Positions 42,845-50,678 of a DNA stretch of 56,677 nt are shown one piece after another. A program made the translations under genes and the position numbers. Position 1 is the first letter of the stretch. Each line of letters starts with the position of its first letter. Location: positions 1 to 56,677 of the forward strand of contig NZ_JAACYW010000044.1 in the NCBI RefSeq assembly GCF_015356825.1, given 5' to 3'. The DNA is from Catenulispora rubra. GTDB lineage: Bacteria; Actinomycetota; Actinomycetes; Streptomycetales; Catenulisporaceae. The notes beneath the pieces are model-generated. The model was not told the DNA's origin. It saw nothing but the letters and a program-made list of their open reading frames with translations, and made no database searches.

Positions 42845-44539
42845 CTACACCCCGGCCGTCACCGGGTCGGCAAGTTCGGGGTAGACCGCCTCCCACTGGT
42901 CGGCGTCAGCCTGATCGTCCTGCCCCTGCCGGTCCTCGAGTTCGTCTGCTTCCTCGTCCTCGTCTTCCTCGTGCGCTTGGCTGTCGTGGGCGTCGCGGTC
43001 CGTCTCATCGTCCTCAGCGTCGGCTTCCGCAGGCTGGTCGACGGGCGATTCCTGCGGATCGGCCGGGGGCTGTTCGCCGTCGTCGGGTTCGTCCGCGTCC
43101 TGCGCGTCTTCCGCTACGTCCTCGAAGTCGTCGTCATCGCCCTCCTCTTCCTCGGCCTCCCACTCCGCGACGTGCTGGCGGAGCCTTTCCAGCAGCGCGG
43201 TCTCGGGCTCAGTGAGCTTGTAGCCCTGCTTGGCCAGGAACTCCAGCCAGGAGATCCCCATCTGCACCCCGTAAGGCATCAGCCTTGAGCCAAGGATGGT
43301 GCGAAGGTTGGTCTCCATCGTGGCGGCCACGTGCGCCAGCAGCACCAGCGGCTGACGGGCCTCAGCAATGCGCGTCAGCTTCTTGCCGAACGTCGACTCC
43401 GGGTCACCACCGGCCTCCCGCGCCCCCAGGTAGCCCAGAACCAACGCCTGACGCGTCTGGGCCTCCGGGACACCGTTGGCGAACAGCGTCTGGAGCGCGA
43501 AGCGCATCGCCCCCTTCGGAACAGCCTTGGACTGGCAGAGTCCTACGATGAACTCGGCCCGCACCTCGGCCGCGACCGACAGCGCCTCCCGCTCCTCGGC
43601 CTTGCGCTGCCGCTCCTGCTGTTCCTCGGCCTCCTCCTGGGCGGTCTTGTGCGTGTAGTAGCCGGTGAAGGCGTGGCCGTAGGCCTTCGGGTCGCAGCAC
43701 AGGTAGATCGCCTTGGGTTCATACGCGCCGTCGATGCACGCGACATGGCCGGGGCAGGATTCGTGCTCCTCGACGGTGACAGGCTTGCCGTCAGCGTCGG
43801 TGATCCGGTCGATCCGAATCTCCTTGGAGCCGTAGCCCAGCGCCTTGGGGTGGGGTATGACAACGATTCCGGCCTCCTTGAGCCCGGCGGCGATCTGGGC
43901 CTTCTCCGCCCTGGCCTTCTTCTTGCGGCGCTCGTCAAGGATCGCGTACTGGATGTTCCGGCCCTGCTCGATCGAGTCCAGGAGCCGCTGGTAGACCTTG
44001 GAGTCGGTCTCGAACTCCTGAAGCTCCACGACGATGTCCAGCTCCAGGGTCTGGTTGTCGACCGCGTCCCGGGCCGCCTTGGGCATGCTGTGCAGCGCGA
44101 TGGCTGCGCGCACTTCGCCCCGGTCGCGGGAGACCTTCTTGGCGATGTCCTCCTCGGACATGCCAAGGTCGAGCGCGAGCTGCACGTAGGCGGCGGCGAT
44201 CTCGGTGGGCCTCATGTCCTGGCGGTGCATGTTCTCTACGAGCTGCGTGATGATCCGCGCGGCCTCGCCGGTCAGGTCGTCGCGCAGGACGACGTCGATC
44301 GTGCGGCCCGCCGCGATGGCCCCGGCGGTGCGGCGGTTGCCGAACAGGACCGCCATGCCGCCCTCGTACGGGGCAGCGATGACCGGCTGAAGGACGCCGT
44401 GCTCGCGGATGGAGGAGACGAACTCCTCGTCGAGCACGAAGCCCTCGTCGAGCCCATTGGGCCGGACGTTCTTGGTCAGGATGAGCGTCTTGGGGTCGAC
44501 GTCCTCGATGAGCTGCTTTGTGATGGTCGAAACCGACAC
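42845..44539 (-). CDS. parB: ParB/Spo0J-family protein with long acidic C-terminus
   Basis: 564 residues. The N-terminal domain VDPKTLILTKNVRPNG, SIREHGVLQPVIAAPYEGG and FGNRRTAGA is the ParB/sulfiredoxin fold that binds CTP in partition proteins. A helix-turn-helix follows (MSEEDIAKKVSRDRGEVRAA). Then come a Lys/Arg/Glu coiled coil and about 110 strongly acidic C-terminal residues, unusual for plain ParB. No parA gene is adjacent, so the role may be partition, regulation or both. The GTG at 44539 is chosen by AGGAGG 5 nt upstream; the frame is open to the leader ATG at 44593. First gene after P9. Confidence 0.8.
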   Translation of the reverse strand: MSVSTITKQLIEDVDPKTLILTKNVRPNGLDEGFVLDEEFVSSIREHGVLQPVIAAPYEGGMAVLFGNRRTAGAIAAGRTIDVVLRDDLTGEAARIITQLVENMHRQDMRPTEIAAAYVQLALDLGMSEEDIAKKVSRDRGEVRAAIALHSMPKAARDAVDNQTLELDIVVELQEFETDSKVYQRLLDSIEQGRNIQYAILDERRKKKARAEKAQIAAGLKEAGIVVIPHPKALGYGSKEIRIDRITDADGKPVTVEEHESCPGHVACIDGAYEPKAIYLCCDPKAYGHAFTGYYTHKTAQEEAEEQQERQRKAEEREALSVAAEVRAEFIVGLCQSKAVPKGAMRFALQTLFANGVPEAQTRQALVLGYLGAREAGGDPESTFGKKLTRIAEARQPLVLLAHVAATMETNLRTILGSRLMPYGVQMGISWLEFLAKQGYKLTEPETALLERLRQHVAEWEAEEEEGDDDDFEDVAEDAQDADEPDDGEQPPADPQESPVDQPAEADAEDDETDRDAHDSQAHEEDEDEEADELEDRQGQDDQADADQWEAVYPELADPVTAGV

Positions 44540-44587
44540 TGTTCCTCCTGTGGGGGTTGCCGTGGTCTCTTGCCTGTTGGGCGGGGG

Positions 44588-44640
44588 TGCCATCCCCTCC
44601 CAACAAGAACAATATTATAGGATCATGGGAGACCGGTCAA
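44588..44640 (-). promoter_or_regulatory. P9: element promoter with class B leader (parB)
   Basis: -35 TTGACC (44635-44640), 17-bp spacer, -10 TAATAT (44612-44617), then TGTTGGGAGGGGATGGCACC as at P8. The match between P8 and P9 extends about 45 nt past the -10. Confidence 0.85.
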
Positions 44641-44751
44641 GTTAGAAACTGCTCTTGAGCTGCCGATTCTCTCCGCATGACAGATCGTTCAAGAAGTCCT
44701 TGAGGCAGCTGGTCGCGGGAAACCGGGACTTGCGGACGCCTCAGCCAGGTG

Positions 44752-44919
44752 TCCGCTCCTCCCCCGTCCCCCCGATAGGCGCCCGGGTCCGGGGCCTAGA
44801 GGCCGGCCGAGTCAAGGGCCGGCGTAGCCGGTCACGTGTGACGCGACCGCTAGGGAGCGCCCTTGACGCGGGCGGCTGACCCCGGATGATCGCCGAGAAG
44901 GAAGGGGGACGAACCCACA
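44752..44919 (+). ncRNA. R6: element-wide structured RNA, short copy
   Basis: Stem GTCAAGGGC (44811-44819) with GCCCTTGAC (44859-44867), one pair longer than in the other copies through a matching change. GGCC-TAGA-GGCC, CCGGC-GTA-GCCGG, CGTG-TGA-CGCG (U-G pair), GGGTC/GACCC, closing pair CGTCCCCC/GGGGGACG. Confidence 0.7.
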
Positions 44920-44971
44920 GTGTGCTGATGAACTGTCATGAGCCGTGGATGCGCGCCGGGGGCGGGCCGTC

Positions 44972-45955
44972 CTACCGGCCGCTCACACGGCCACCGCGCT
45001 CGAGGTGTTTCAACAGTTGGGCGCGTGTGAGCACTGTGCCGCTTGGCCAATCCTTCTGGGCGATCTGGAAGAGCCAGAAGGAGACATCCGGGACGCCGCG
45101 GTACTTCGATGCGCGTCCGATGTCGTCCAGCAGCGTTTCCAGAACGATGGCGAGCGTCGTCGGGGCGCTCCCGTCATACCCGAAGCGTGGGTGGTAGTCG
45201 GAGCACGGCGCCGGATAGAGGACCCCGTCCTCGGTGCGGATCCAGATCACCTCGTCGAGTATCACCTCGGCGAGCGGGCTTGAGGTCGGCAGCCGGTGGG
45301 GCGCAGCGCTGGAGTACGTCACGACTTCCGAGTCGAGCCGCGCCACCGGCATGCCGGTAACGGGGTCTTCAAAGAACGCCCCGGCCTTGTCGGTGCTGAC
45401 GAACGCATGCGCCGCCGTCCGCTGGCATGGAACCAGGCGGCCGACCCATTCGGCACTGGCCCCGGCCGGAGGGCTGGCGATGAAGAACTCTCGCCCGAAC
45501 AGGAAGTACTCATCGCCGTAGAAGTCCATCGCCGTCTTCATACAGTCCCAGGCCAGCTGATCGGCCCGCCCGGCGATGTTCAGCCACCCTTCCCGCACCA
45601 CCTCGGCAGGCGCAGACGGATACTGACTGTGTCCCAGGGTCGCGGGCCTGGCAGGCGTGACGGTGTTGGCCCAGTGGGTGTCGTCGGTCTCCATGTCCTC
45701 GATGTCGCTCAGAGCGAGGCTGATCAAAGTGTCCCGGAGCTCGACGGCGAGGCTGATCGCTGCGATGCGCGCCGCGGATCCGGCTGGCTCGGCATCGGCC
45801 AGCCTGATGAGGGCGGGTACGTCGGAGTGGGTCACCGCTTCGTAAGTCGCCGCGGCTTGGCCCGGGGCCCACCCGGCCATGTCCGCCGGGCGGCGCAGCG
45901 CCGGCGGCCACCACGGCAGGGGGCGTCCCAGTGCGCGGACCAGGTCCGCCCACAT
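44972..45955 (-). CDS. hypothetical protein
   Basis: 327 residues starting MWADLVRALGRPLPWW. A helical N-terminal half and a mixed C-terminal half (ILDEVIWIRTEDGVLYPAPC, VLETLLDDIGRASKYRG) are seen. No motif is recognised. It overlaps the decayed acetyltransferase fragment upstream and has no element-type promoter. Confidence 0.55.
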   Translation of the reverse strand: MWADLVRALGRPLPWWPPALRRPADMAGWAPGQAAATYEAVTHSDVPALIRLADAEPAGSAARIAAISLAVELRDTLISLALSDIEDMETDDTHWANTVTPARPATLGHSQYPSAPAEVVREGWLNIAGRADQLAWDCMKTAMDFYGDEYFLFGREFFIASPPAGASAEWVGRLVPCQRTAAHAFVSTDKAGAFFEDPVTGMPVARLDSEVVTYSSAAPHRLPTSSPLAEVILDEVIWIRTEDGVLYPAPCSDYHPRFGYDGSAPTTLAIVLETLLDDIGRASKYRGVPDVSFWLFQIAQKDWPSGTVLTRAQLLKHLERGGRVSGR

Positions 45956-45997
45956 GGCGAAGTAGCGTCGGTCCGGGTGGGGCGGTGTCGACCGCGT

Positions 45998-46231
45998 GCA
46001 GTGCCTTCCCCGCTCATCGCCACCAACACCCCATCGGACGCGAACGCGGCCCGCGGGTCCAGGACCTCTGCCCGATACCGCTGCGGCAGGTCGGCCACGT
46101 CGGCGACGGCCGTGCCCTTCTCCGCCTCGGTCTGAAGATGGTAGGCGGCCAGCAGCTCGGCGAGCCCACTCTCAGCGGATGCGCTGTGACCCTGTCCAGC
46201 GTGCGACGGCGATCTCGCGTTGTTCAGTCAT
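45998..46231 (-). pseudogene. fragment of a GNAT-type acetyltransferase
   Basis: The ATG at 46231 gives MTEQREIAVARWTG and stops early. In another frame the sequence continues SAESGLAELLAAYHLQTEAE, then RYRAEVLDPRAAFASDGVLV and AMSGE, the first third of a GNAT N-acetyltransferase, after which likeness ends. So it has one frameshift and a 3' truncation joined to the 44972 gene. Confidence 0.5.
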
Positions 46232-46614
46232 GGTAGCTAGCATTCCACGCTCTTGCTGCGCATCCGCTGGGAAATCCGCGACGACATCCACCACGCCTTC
46301 GGCACCCTCGGCTGCTCCGCCACCTGCCGGTGACGGCTCCGCACCCGCCTTTTAGGAGTTCAAGCGCACCGGGCATCAGCGCGGGCGGTCAGGGCCACAA
46401 ACGGTAACCACGCATTGTCTCGCTCGTGGGGCACCGCAGTGCGGTCGCGCCCGCCGCACAGCATCGCGGCGAGGCCGAGGACCAAGACAGCGGAAGAAAC
46501 CACTGCGATGGCTGCCTCGCGCCTCAGGGCATGGCCCAACCGGGCTTACACGCCGAAAGCCTCAGCCCATGGGGGCGGGGCTGAGGGACGCTGCGGTGTG
46601 GTTACTCTTCGGGC
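46232..46614. other. no intact gene
   Basis: About 380 bp. A short plus-strand stretch (46267-46333) reads IRWEIRDDIHHAFGTLGCSA and stops, with the look of a protein tail, so it may be a gene remnant. Nothing else is supported. Confidence 0.4.
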
Positions 46615-47259
46615 ATGGCTTTGCGACCGGACGAGTTTTACGACCATGCCCTCGCCGCCGCGGATGACGATGGCAGGCTCCCTTTGGCGCGGATGACGGG
46701 GTGGGATATCAGCCCTTTCGAGCAGGAGGGGTTGCGCGTCGCGCCGCTGCGCCCGCCGGTTCTGCCCGAACCGCCCCGGCACGGCGAGGACCCGGCGGAC
46801 TGCGGTTCATGCAAGCGCCGAGACGAAGGAATCTGGCTCGACGACCGCTGGAGGCTGACCCGGATCGCGGGCGTCGGGGTCCCGCTGGTCCTCATGCTGC
46901 ATCCGCGGGACCATCACGACCTGGCCGACCTGCCCGACGACCTGGCAGCCGAACTCGGCGTGCTGACCGCGCACATCGCCCGGCACGTCCAAGCGCTGCC
47001 CCACGTGGCGCGTGCCCACGTCTACCGGATCGGGGACGGCGGCGCGCACCTGCACGTGTGGTTCTTCGCCCGTCCCGAGGGACAGGCGCAGCTGTACGGC
47101 TCCTGGATGGTGATCTGGGACGACCTGTTGCCCGAGTACCCGGCCGACGTCGCCGAAGCAGACGCCGCGGGCGTGGCCAAAGCCCTGGTCGACTCCTACG
47201 GGGGCTGGCGTCCGGAAACGGTCGAGAGCCCTCAGCAGCCTCGAAGCACGGCTCCTTGA
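46615..47259 (+). CDS. HIT-like hydrolase family protein
   Basis: 214 residues from the ATG at 46615. HPRDHHDLADLPDD and AHVYRIGDGGAHLHVWFF carry the histidine pattern H-x-H-x of the HIT superfamily (nucleotide hydrolases or transferases), although the third histidine is replaced by a hydrophobic-aromatic stretch. A CGSCKRRD motif near residue 63 could bind zinc. Enzymatic activity is uncertain. It stands alone on the plus strand. Confidence 0.55.
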   Translation: MALRPDEFYDHALAAADDDGRLPLARMTGWDISPFEQEGLRVAPLRPPVLPEPPRHGEDPADCGSCKRRDEGIWLDDRWRLTRIAGVGVPLVLMLHPRDHHDLADLPDDLAAELGVLTAHIARHVQALPHVARAHVYRIGDGGAHLHVWFFARPEGQAQLYGSWMVIWDDLLPEYPADVAEADAAGVAKALVDSYGGWRPETVESPQQPRSTAP

Positions 47260-47295
47260 TCTACTTCTGACACAGGACTTAGCGGCGAGCCACGG

Positions 47296-47919
47296 TCAAG
47301 TCCTGTAGATCATTGGCTCCCTCCCGGGCCACGCGAGGCAGCGCCAGCGGTGGCGGTCATGTTCGATGAGGAAGGGCTCTGCGTGTGGCAGAGGTGTTCC
47401 CCAGGTCAGCCCGTCGAGCGCGCAGAGCCGGTCGAGGGCGAGCGTCAGACTGGCGACGTGCCCGATCACGGCGATGCTCTCGCCAGGGTGCACAGCAGCG
47501 ATGCGGCAGAAGGCCGTTGTCATACGGGCCAGGACCTGGTGCCCGGTTTCGCCGTCGCTGACCTGCTGGGACAGCTCGCCGTCAACGATCCAGGCGCGGA
47601 GCACGTCGGCGGTACGGCGGCCGATGGCGGGATCGGCGCTGCCCTCGGAGCTGCCGATGCCTACCTCGGCCAAGTCCGGCAGCGCTTGGATCGGCAAGCC
47701 GCGTGCGGCAGCCAGCGGTCCGGCCGTCTGCCGGGTACGCAGCGCGGTACTGGTGCAGATCGCGACGATCGGCTCGGCGGCCAAGGTGCCGGCCATGGCC
47801 TCGGCCTGGGCGTGACCCCGATCCGTCAGCGATGCGGCCGGGACCGCCCCGGAGACTCCTGCGGTGACGTTCTGCGACTCGGCGTGGCGCAGGCACCAGA
47901 TCCGGGCGGGGGCGTTCAT
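47296..47919 (-). CDS. histidine phosphatase family protein
   Basis: 207 residues starting MNAPARIWCLRHAESQN. The RHAE motif at 11-14 contains the phosphorylated histidine; TALRTRQTAGPL, LAEVGIGSSEG and AVIGHVASL supply the other phosphate-pocket residues. It belongs to the phosphoglycerate mutase-like superfamily; the substrate is unknown. The ATG overlaps the stop of a 29-codon frame upstream. Confidence 0.85.
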   Translation of the reverse strand: MNAPARIWCLRHAESQNVTAGVSGAVPAASLTDRGHAQAEAMAGTLAAEPIVAICTSTALRTRQTAGPLAAARGLPIQALPDLAEVGIGSSEGSADPAIGRRTADVLRAWIVDGELSQQVSDGETGHQVLARMTTAFCRIAAVHPGESIAVIGHVASLTLALDRLCALDGLTWGTPLPHAEPFLIEHDRHRWRCLAWPGREPMIYRT

Positions 47920-48005
47920 GCCGGCCGTCCATCGCGCTCGTTGGCGACCACGCACTCAAAACAGGCTCCGGCACGCACCAGGGCGACCAGGTAGGGCACG
48001 GTCAC
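47916..48005 (-). CDS. 29-residue small ORF, uncertain
   Basis: A GTG at 48005 opens a frame VTVPYLVALVRAGACFECVV... whose TGA overlaps the ATG of the phosphatase gene. Coupling and codon use favour a real small protein; length and lack of homology argue against certainty. Confidence 0.3.
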   Translation of the reverse strand: MTVPYLVALVRAGACFECVVANERDGRPA

Positions 48006-48110
48006 GGTGCGCCGGTGTTTCCGCGTGGGTTCACGCTCGGTTTGGACGGGTTCCAGCGTTGATGCTGGTAGCGTAAACGAATTCAGTGCGGTGCGTAGAA
48101 GAGGGCTGAG

Positions 48111-48758
48111 ATGCGTGACGTCTATCATGAGCAGCTCGATTCGGTCGGTCACACGTTGGTGGAGATGGCCGGGTTGGTCGGCCAGGCGCTTTCGCGTGCC
48201 ACTCGTGCGCTGCTGGAATCGGATCTTTCGACGGCCGAGGCGGTGATCTCCGCTGATGACGAAGTCGACGCGTTGAACCGCGAGCTGGACGTGCGCACCC
48301 TGGACCTGATGGCGCGCCAGCAGCCGGTGGCCGGCGACCTGCGCACCCTGGTCACCTCGCTGCGGATGAGCGCGGATCTGGAGCGGATGGGGGATCTGGC
48401 CCGGCACATCGCCAAGGTCGCCCGGATGCGCTACCCAGAGTGCGCGGTTCCTGAGGAGCTGCGGGCGACCTTCGAGCAGATGGGTGAGATCGGGGCCGAG
48501 CTCGCTGGACGGGTCGCACGCATCATCGAGGACAGGGACGTCGAGGCCGCTCGCACGCTCGATGAGCAGGATGACACGGTCGACCAGCTGCACCGCGCGG
48601 TGTTCTCCGCACTGCTGTCGAAGGACAACCCGTACCCCGTCGAGGCGGCGATCGACTTGACGCTGCTCAGCCGCTACTACGAGCGGTTCGCCGACCATGC
48701 CGTCTCGGTCGCCCACCGCCTGGTGTTCCTGGTCACCGGCGAGTACGAGCGACCCTGA
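48111..48758 (+). CDS. phoU: PhoU-family phosphate signalling protein
   Basis: 215 residues starting MRDVYHEQLDSVGHTLVEM, with GAGGG upstream. Two three-helix bundles each have the PhoU signature: VISADDEVDALNRELDV with DLRTLVTSLRMSADLERMGD, and LDEQDDTVDQLHRAVF with LTLLSRYYERFADHAVSV. The acidic E/DxxxD metal clusters are present. It lowers phosphate uptake and PhoR signalling in its usual context. No pst or phoR genes are nearby, so this may be an isolated extra copy. Confidence 0.92.
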   Translation: MRDVYHEQLDSVGHTLVEMAGLVGQALSRATRALLESDLSTAEAVISADDEVDALNRELDVRTLDLMARQQPVAGDLRTLVTSLRMSADLERMGDLARHIAKVARMRYPECAVPEELRATFEQMGEIGAELAGRVARIIEDRDVEAARTLDEQDDTVDQLHRAVFSALLSKDNPYPVEAAIDLTLLSRYYERFADHAVSVAHRLVFLVTGEYERP

Positions 48759-48930
48759 ACGCCCTGGCCGGCAACCGCGCAATATGCTCTTGCCACAGAC
48801 GCTGAGCCCCTGGTTTTCAGTCCAGCCGTTCAATTGGCCGCTCCTGAGGCATCGCTGAGCCTGCGGCATGCGCGGTTCCGGCGTCCCAGTCCTGCAGCGT
48901 AGCCAGGGCAGCTGTTGCCGGCGTCTGGGT

Positions 48931-49113
48931 TCAGGTAGTCGCCAGCTGGAGGTTGAGGCCGAGCAGCCCGCTGATGACGGCGGCCGGCATCTCGTCGGCC
49001 AGCGCCCTCAGCGCGATGTTGCGGCCGATCCTGGCGGCTCCTCGACTCGCGCCGACCACAACCCTCTCCCACCCTCTGAAAGGGGCGTGAATCAGATAGA
49101 CGGGCATTGGCAA
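48931..49113 (-). pseudogene. C-terminal fragment of a recombinase-like protein
   Basis: 60 codons reading HAPFRGWERVVVGASRG..., then ALADEMPAAVISGLLGLNL and QLATT, resembling the end of actinobacterial integrase-related proteins. The N-terminal body is missing. The surrounding 48759-49355 region has no other supported gene. Confidence 0.3.
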
Positions 49114-49355
49114 GCGGGCAGGTCAAAGGCGCGGTGCAGGTATCATCGTGGGCTGATGGCGAACGTCAATCCCGCGGGGAGCATTCAGTCAAGATCCGCA
49201 TTGGACGAAACTGCGCGGGGAGCCGGAAAAGCACAGGGTCCCGCAACTAAACATCCGACGTAGTTCATCGAAAAGTAAAGCCCTCCAGGCTTGAATACAA
49301 CCCGAGCGAGAAGCCACTAATGAGGATGAAGGGCTGACGTTCTTTGCGAGTCGGG

Positions 49356-49889
49356 TCATGCCGCGCGCGGAGAAGGTCTTGGCCAGTCTTGCAGGTCGGC
49401 GATGGTTTGCGCCCAGTTCCGGAAGCCGCCCTCCGGTGCCGTCTGGCAGTACTTGCGGAACAGGTCGCGGCTGTCGTGCCGCAGGATCCCGCCGGTCATC
49501 GACGGCGCGGCGTAGCCGGACAGGTCGAAGCTGGCCGGCTGCCAGTGCCTCGCGATCGCCGAGGCGCCGTCAGCCTCGGATTCCAGCGCGTAGTAGACCT
49601 CGGTGACTCCCAACGTCATCGCCGCGCCGAAGCACATGACGCACGGCTCCAGGTTCACAGCCAACTGCAGCGGGTGTGGCCTGCGTGCCGGCCCGAGCTG
49701 CTCATCGGCCTGGATCATCGCCAGCAAGTCGGCATGCACCAGCCGGCGCCGCAGCCCGCGCTCCTGAGTATGGGCACGGCCGACGATCTGGTCGCCCATC
49801 ACCACCACCGCGCCGATCGGCAGCTCGCCGACGGCCAGCCCCTCCCCGGCGACTTCGATCGCAGCTCGAACCATCTGTTCGGGGCTCAT
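49356..49889 (-). CDS. nucleoside/tRNA-adenosine deaminase family protein with HAD instead of HAE
   Basis: 177 residues from the ATG at 49889. GELPIGAVVVMGDQIVGRAH, LVHADLLAM and NLEPCVMCFGAA are the deaminase zinc motifs (H...PCxxC). The catalytic glutamate of the usual HAE is aspartate here, so activity may be altered. Length and the MSPEQMVRAAIEVAGEG start resemble TadA/guanine deaminase relatives rather than cytidine deaminases. Confidence 0.8.
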   Translation of the reverse strand: MSPEQMVRAAIEVAGEGLAVGELPIGAVVVMGDQIVGRAHTQERGLRRRLVHADLLAMIQADEQLGPARRPHPLQLAVNLEPCVMCFGAAMTLGVTEVYYALESEADGASAIARHWQPASFDLSGYAAPSMTGGILRHDSRDLFRKYCQTAPEGGFRNWAQTIADLQDWPRPSPRAA

Positions 49890-50090
49890 GAGCGCACAGT
49901 ACCGAACACGAACGCGACTACGACGGCTTGTCCACGACGAGGCCGGTCTCGGCGATGAAACCGTCGAGGACGCCATCGCACCGGAACTGCATGAGTCGCA
50001 GCCGCGACTTGACCAGCGCAGCCAGGGCGTCCACAGGTCCGAACCGCCCCCTGGGCAGTGGCTCACAAATCCGCTGCCCAAGGGTTCCAT

Positions 50091-50116
50091 CCACCCTGGA
50101 CCACCCTGGACCACCC
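50091..50116. repeat. 10-bp repeats CCACCCTGGA left of the tRNA fragment
   Basis: CCACCCTGGA occurs twice head to tail, with a third start. Together with the TGGACC repeats at 50298-50404 it frames the tRNA fragment, as arm-type integrase sites would. Confidence 0.5.
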
Positions 50117-50172
50117 CGATCCGCCCACCACCAGACTGCCGATACCCCTACCAGCGGACTTCGGAGGACCTC

Positions 50173-50216
50173 CTCTTAATCCGCGGGTTCGGGGTTCAAG
50201 TCCCTGGCGGCGCACC
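50173..50216 (+). other. 3' half of tRNA-Lys(CTT), probable attachment site
   Basis: From CTCTTAAT at 50173 the sequence matches the anticodon loop, the 3' anticodon stem, the T arm (GGGGTTCAAGTCCC) and the 3' acceptor strand (GGCGGCGC) of an actinomycete tRNA-Lys(CTT). The D arm and 5' half are absent. Such 3' halves are left where an element integrates into a tRNA gene. The intact gene would be at the other end of the element, outside the window. Confidence 0.7.
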
Positions 50217-50220
50217 CGTT

Positions 50221-50263
50221 GAAGCGCCCCGCTCAGGCATCCTGAGCTGGGGGCTTCTTTTTT
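50221..50263 (+). terminator. strong T-tract terminator behind the tRNA fragment
   Basis: GAAGCGCCCCGCTCAGG (50221-50237) pairs with 50241-50257 with two mismatches and is followed by TTTTTT (50258-50263). Canonical T-tract terminators are rare here; it is probably the native terminator of the tRNA gene and supports the reading that this is the original 3' end. Confidence 0.8.
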
Positions 50264-50297
50264 GATCTTGCTTTCACTGGCGGATCGTCAGGAGCGT

Positions 50298-50404
50298 GGT
50301 CCAGGATTGGACCGGGGATCTTGAAAACCCCGGTTCGCCACGTCCAAGTCAAAGTCCTGATTTCCATGTCTGAATTGTCGCGTGGACCAGGGATGGACCA
50401 GGGA
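50298..50404. repeat. TGGACC repeats right of the tRNA fragment
   Basis: GGTCCA-GGAT-TGGACC forms a palindrome at 50298-50313, and TGGACCAGGGA occurs twice in tandem at 50383-50404. Otherwise 50264-50678 holds no supported gene. Confidence 0.5.
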
Positions 50405-50678
50405 ACGACCTCGAAAACCGCCCCTGACATGCTGCGCAGACCGATCTTGACATACAGCCACTCCTTCGCCGGCGAGCGCTTTATGACCAGCTTGTGCTGC
50501 TGGCGCTGATGGCGGGTCGACCGCAGGTGGGATGGCTGCGGTGATGGCCAGCCACCAAGAGCAAGACCTCGGCGCCAGCCACATGGGCCGGGGAGCGACT
50601 GCGACAGCCGTCGTTGACGTTCGGAAATGCTGCAACCTCCTGCGCAGCTGTCGCTAACCTCGGGATAGGAGGTTCTTC

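Noticed and set aside
20514..44919. R1-R6 as a CRISPR or iteron array
   Set aside because: The copies are far apart, 160-270 bp long, differ in sequence and keep a common fold; they lack short identical repeats with uniform spacers.
47916..48869. 317-residue minus-strand frame opposite phoU
   Set aside because: The plus-strand PhoU reading has both conserved helical bundles; the antisense frame is a shadow.
50150..50216. Complete tRNA-Lys, possibly with an intron in the anticodon loop
   Set aside because: GCGGACT upstream could mimic the 5' anticodon stem, but no D arm or 5' acceptor strand is present, so only the 3' half is real.
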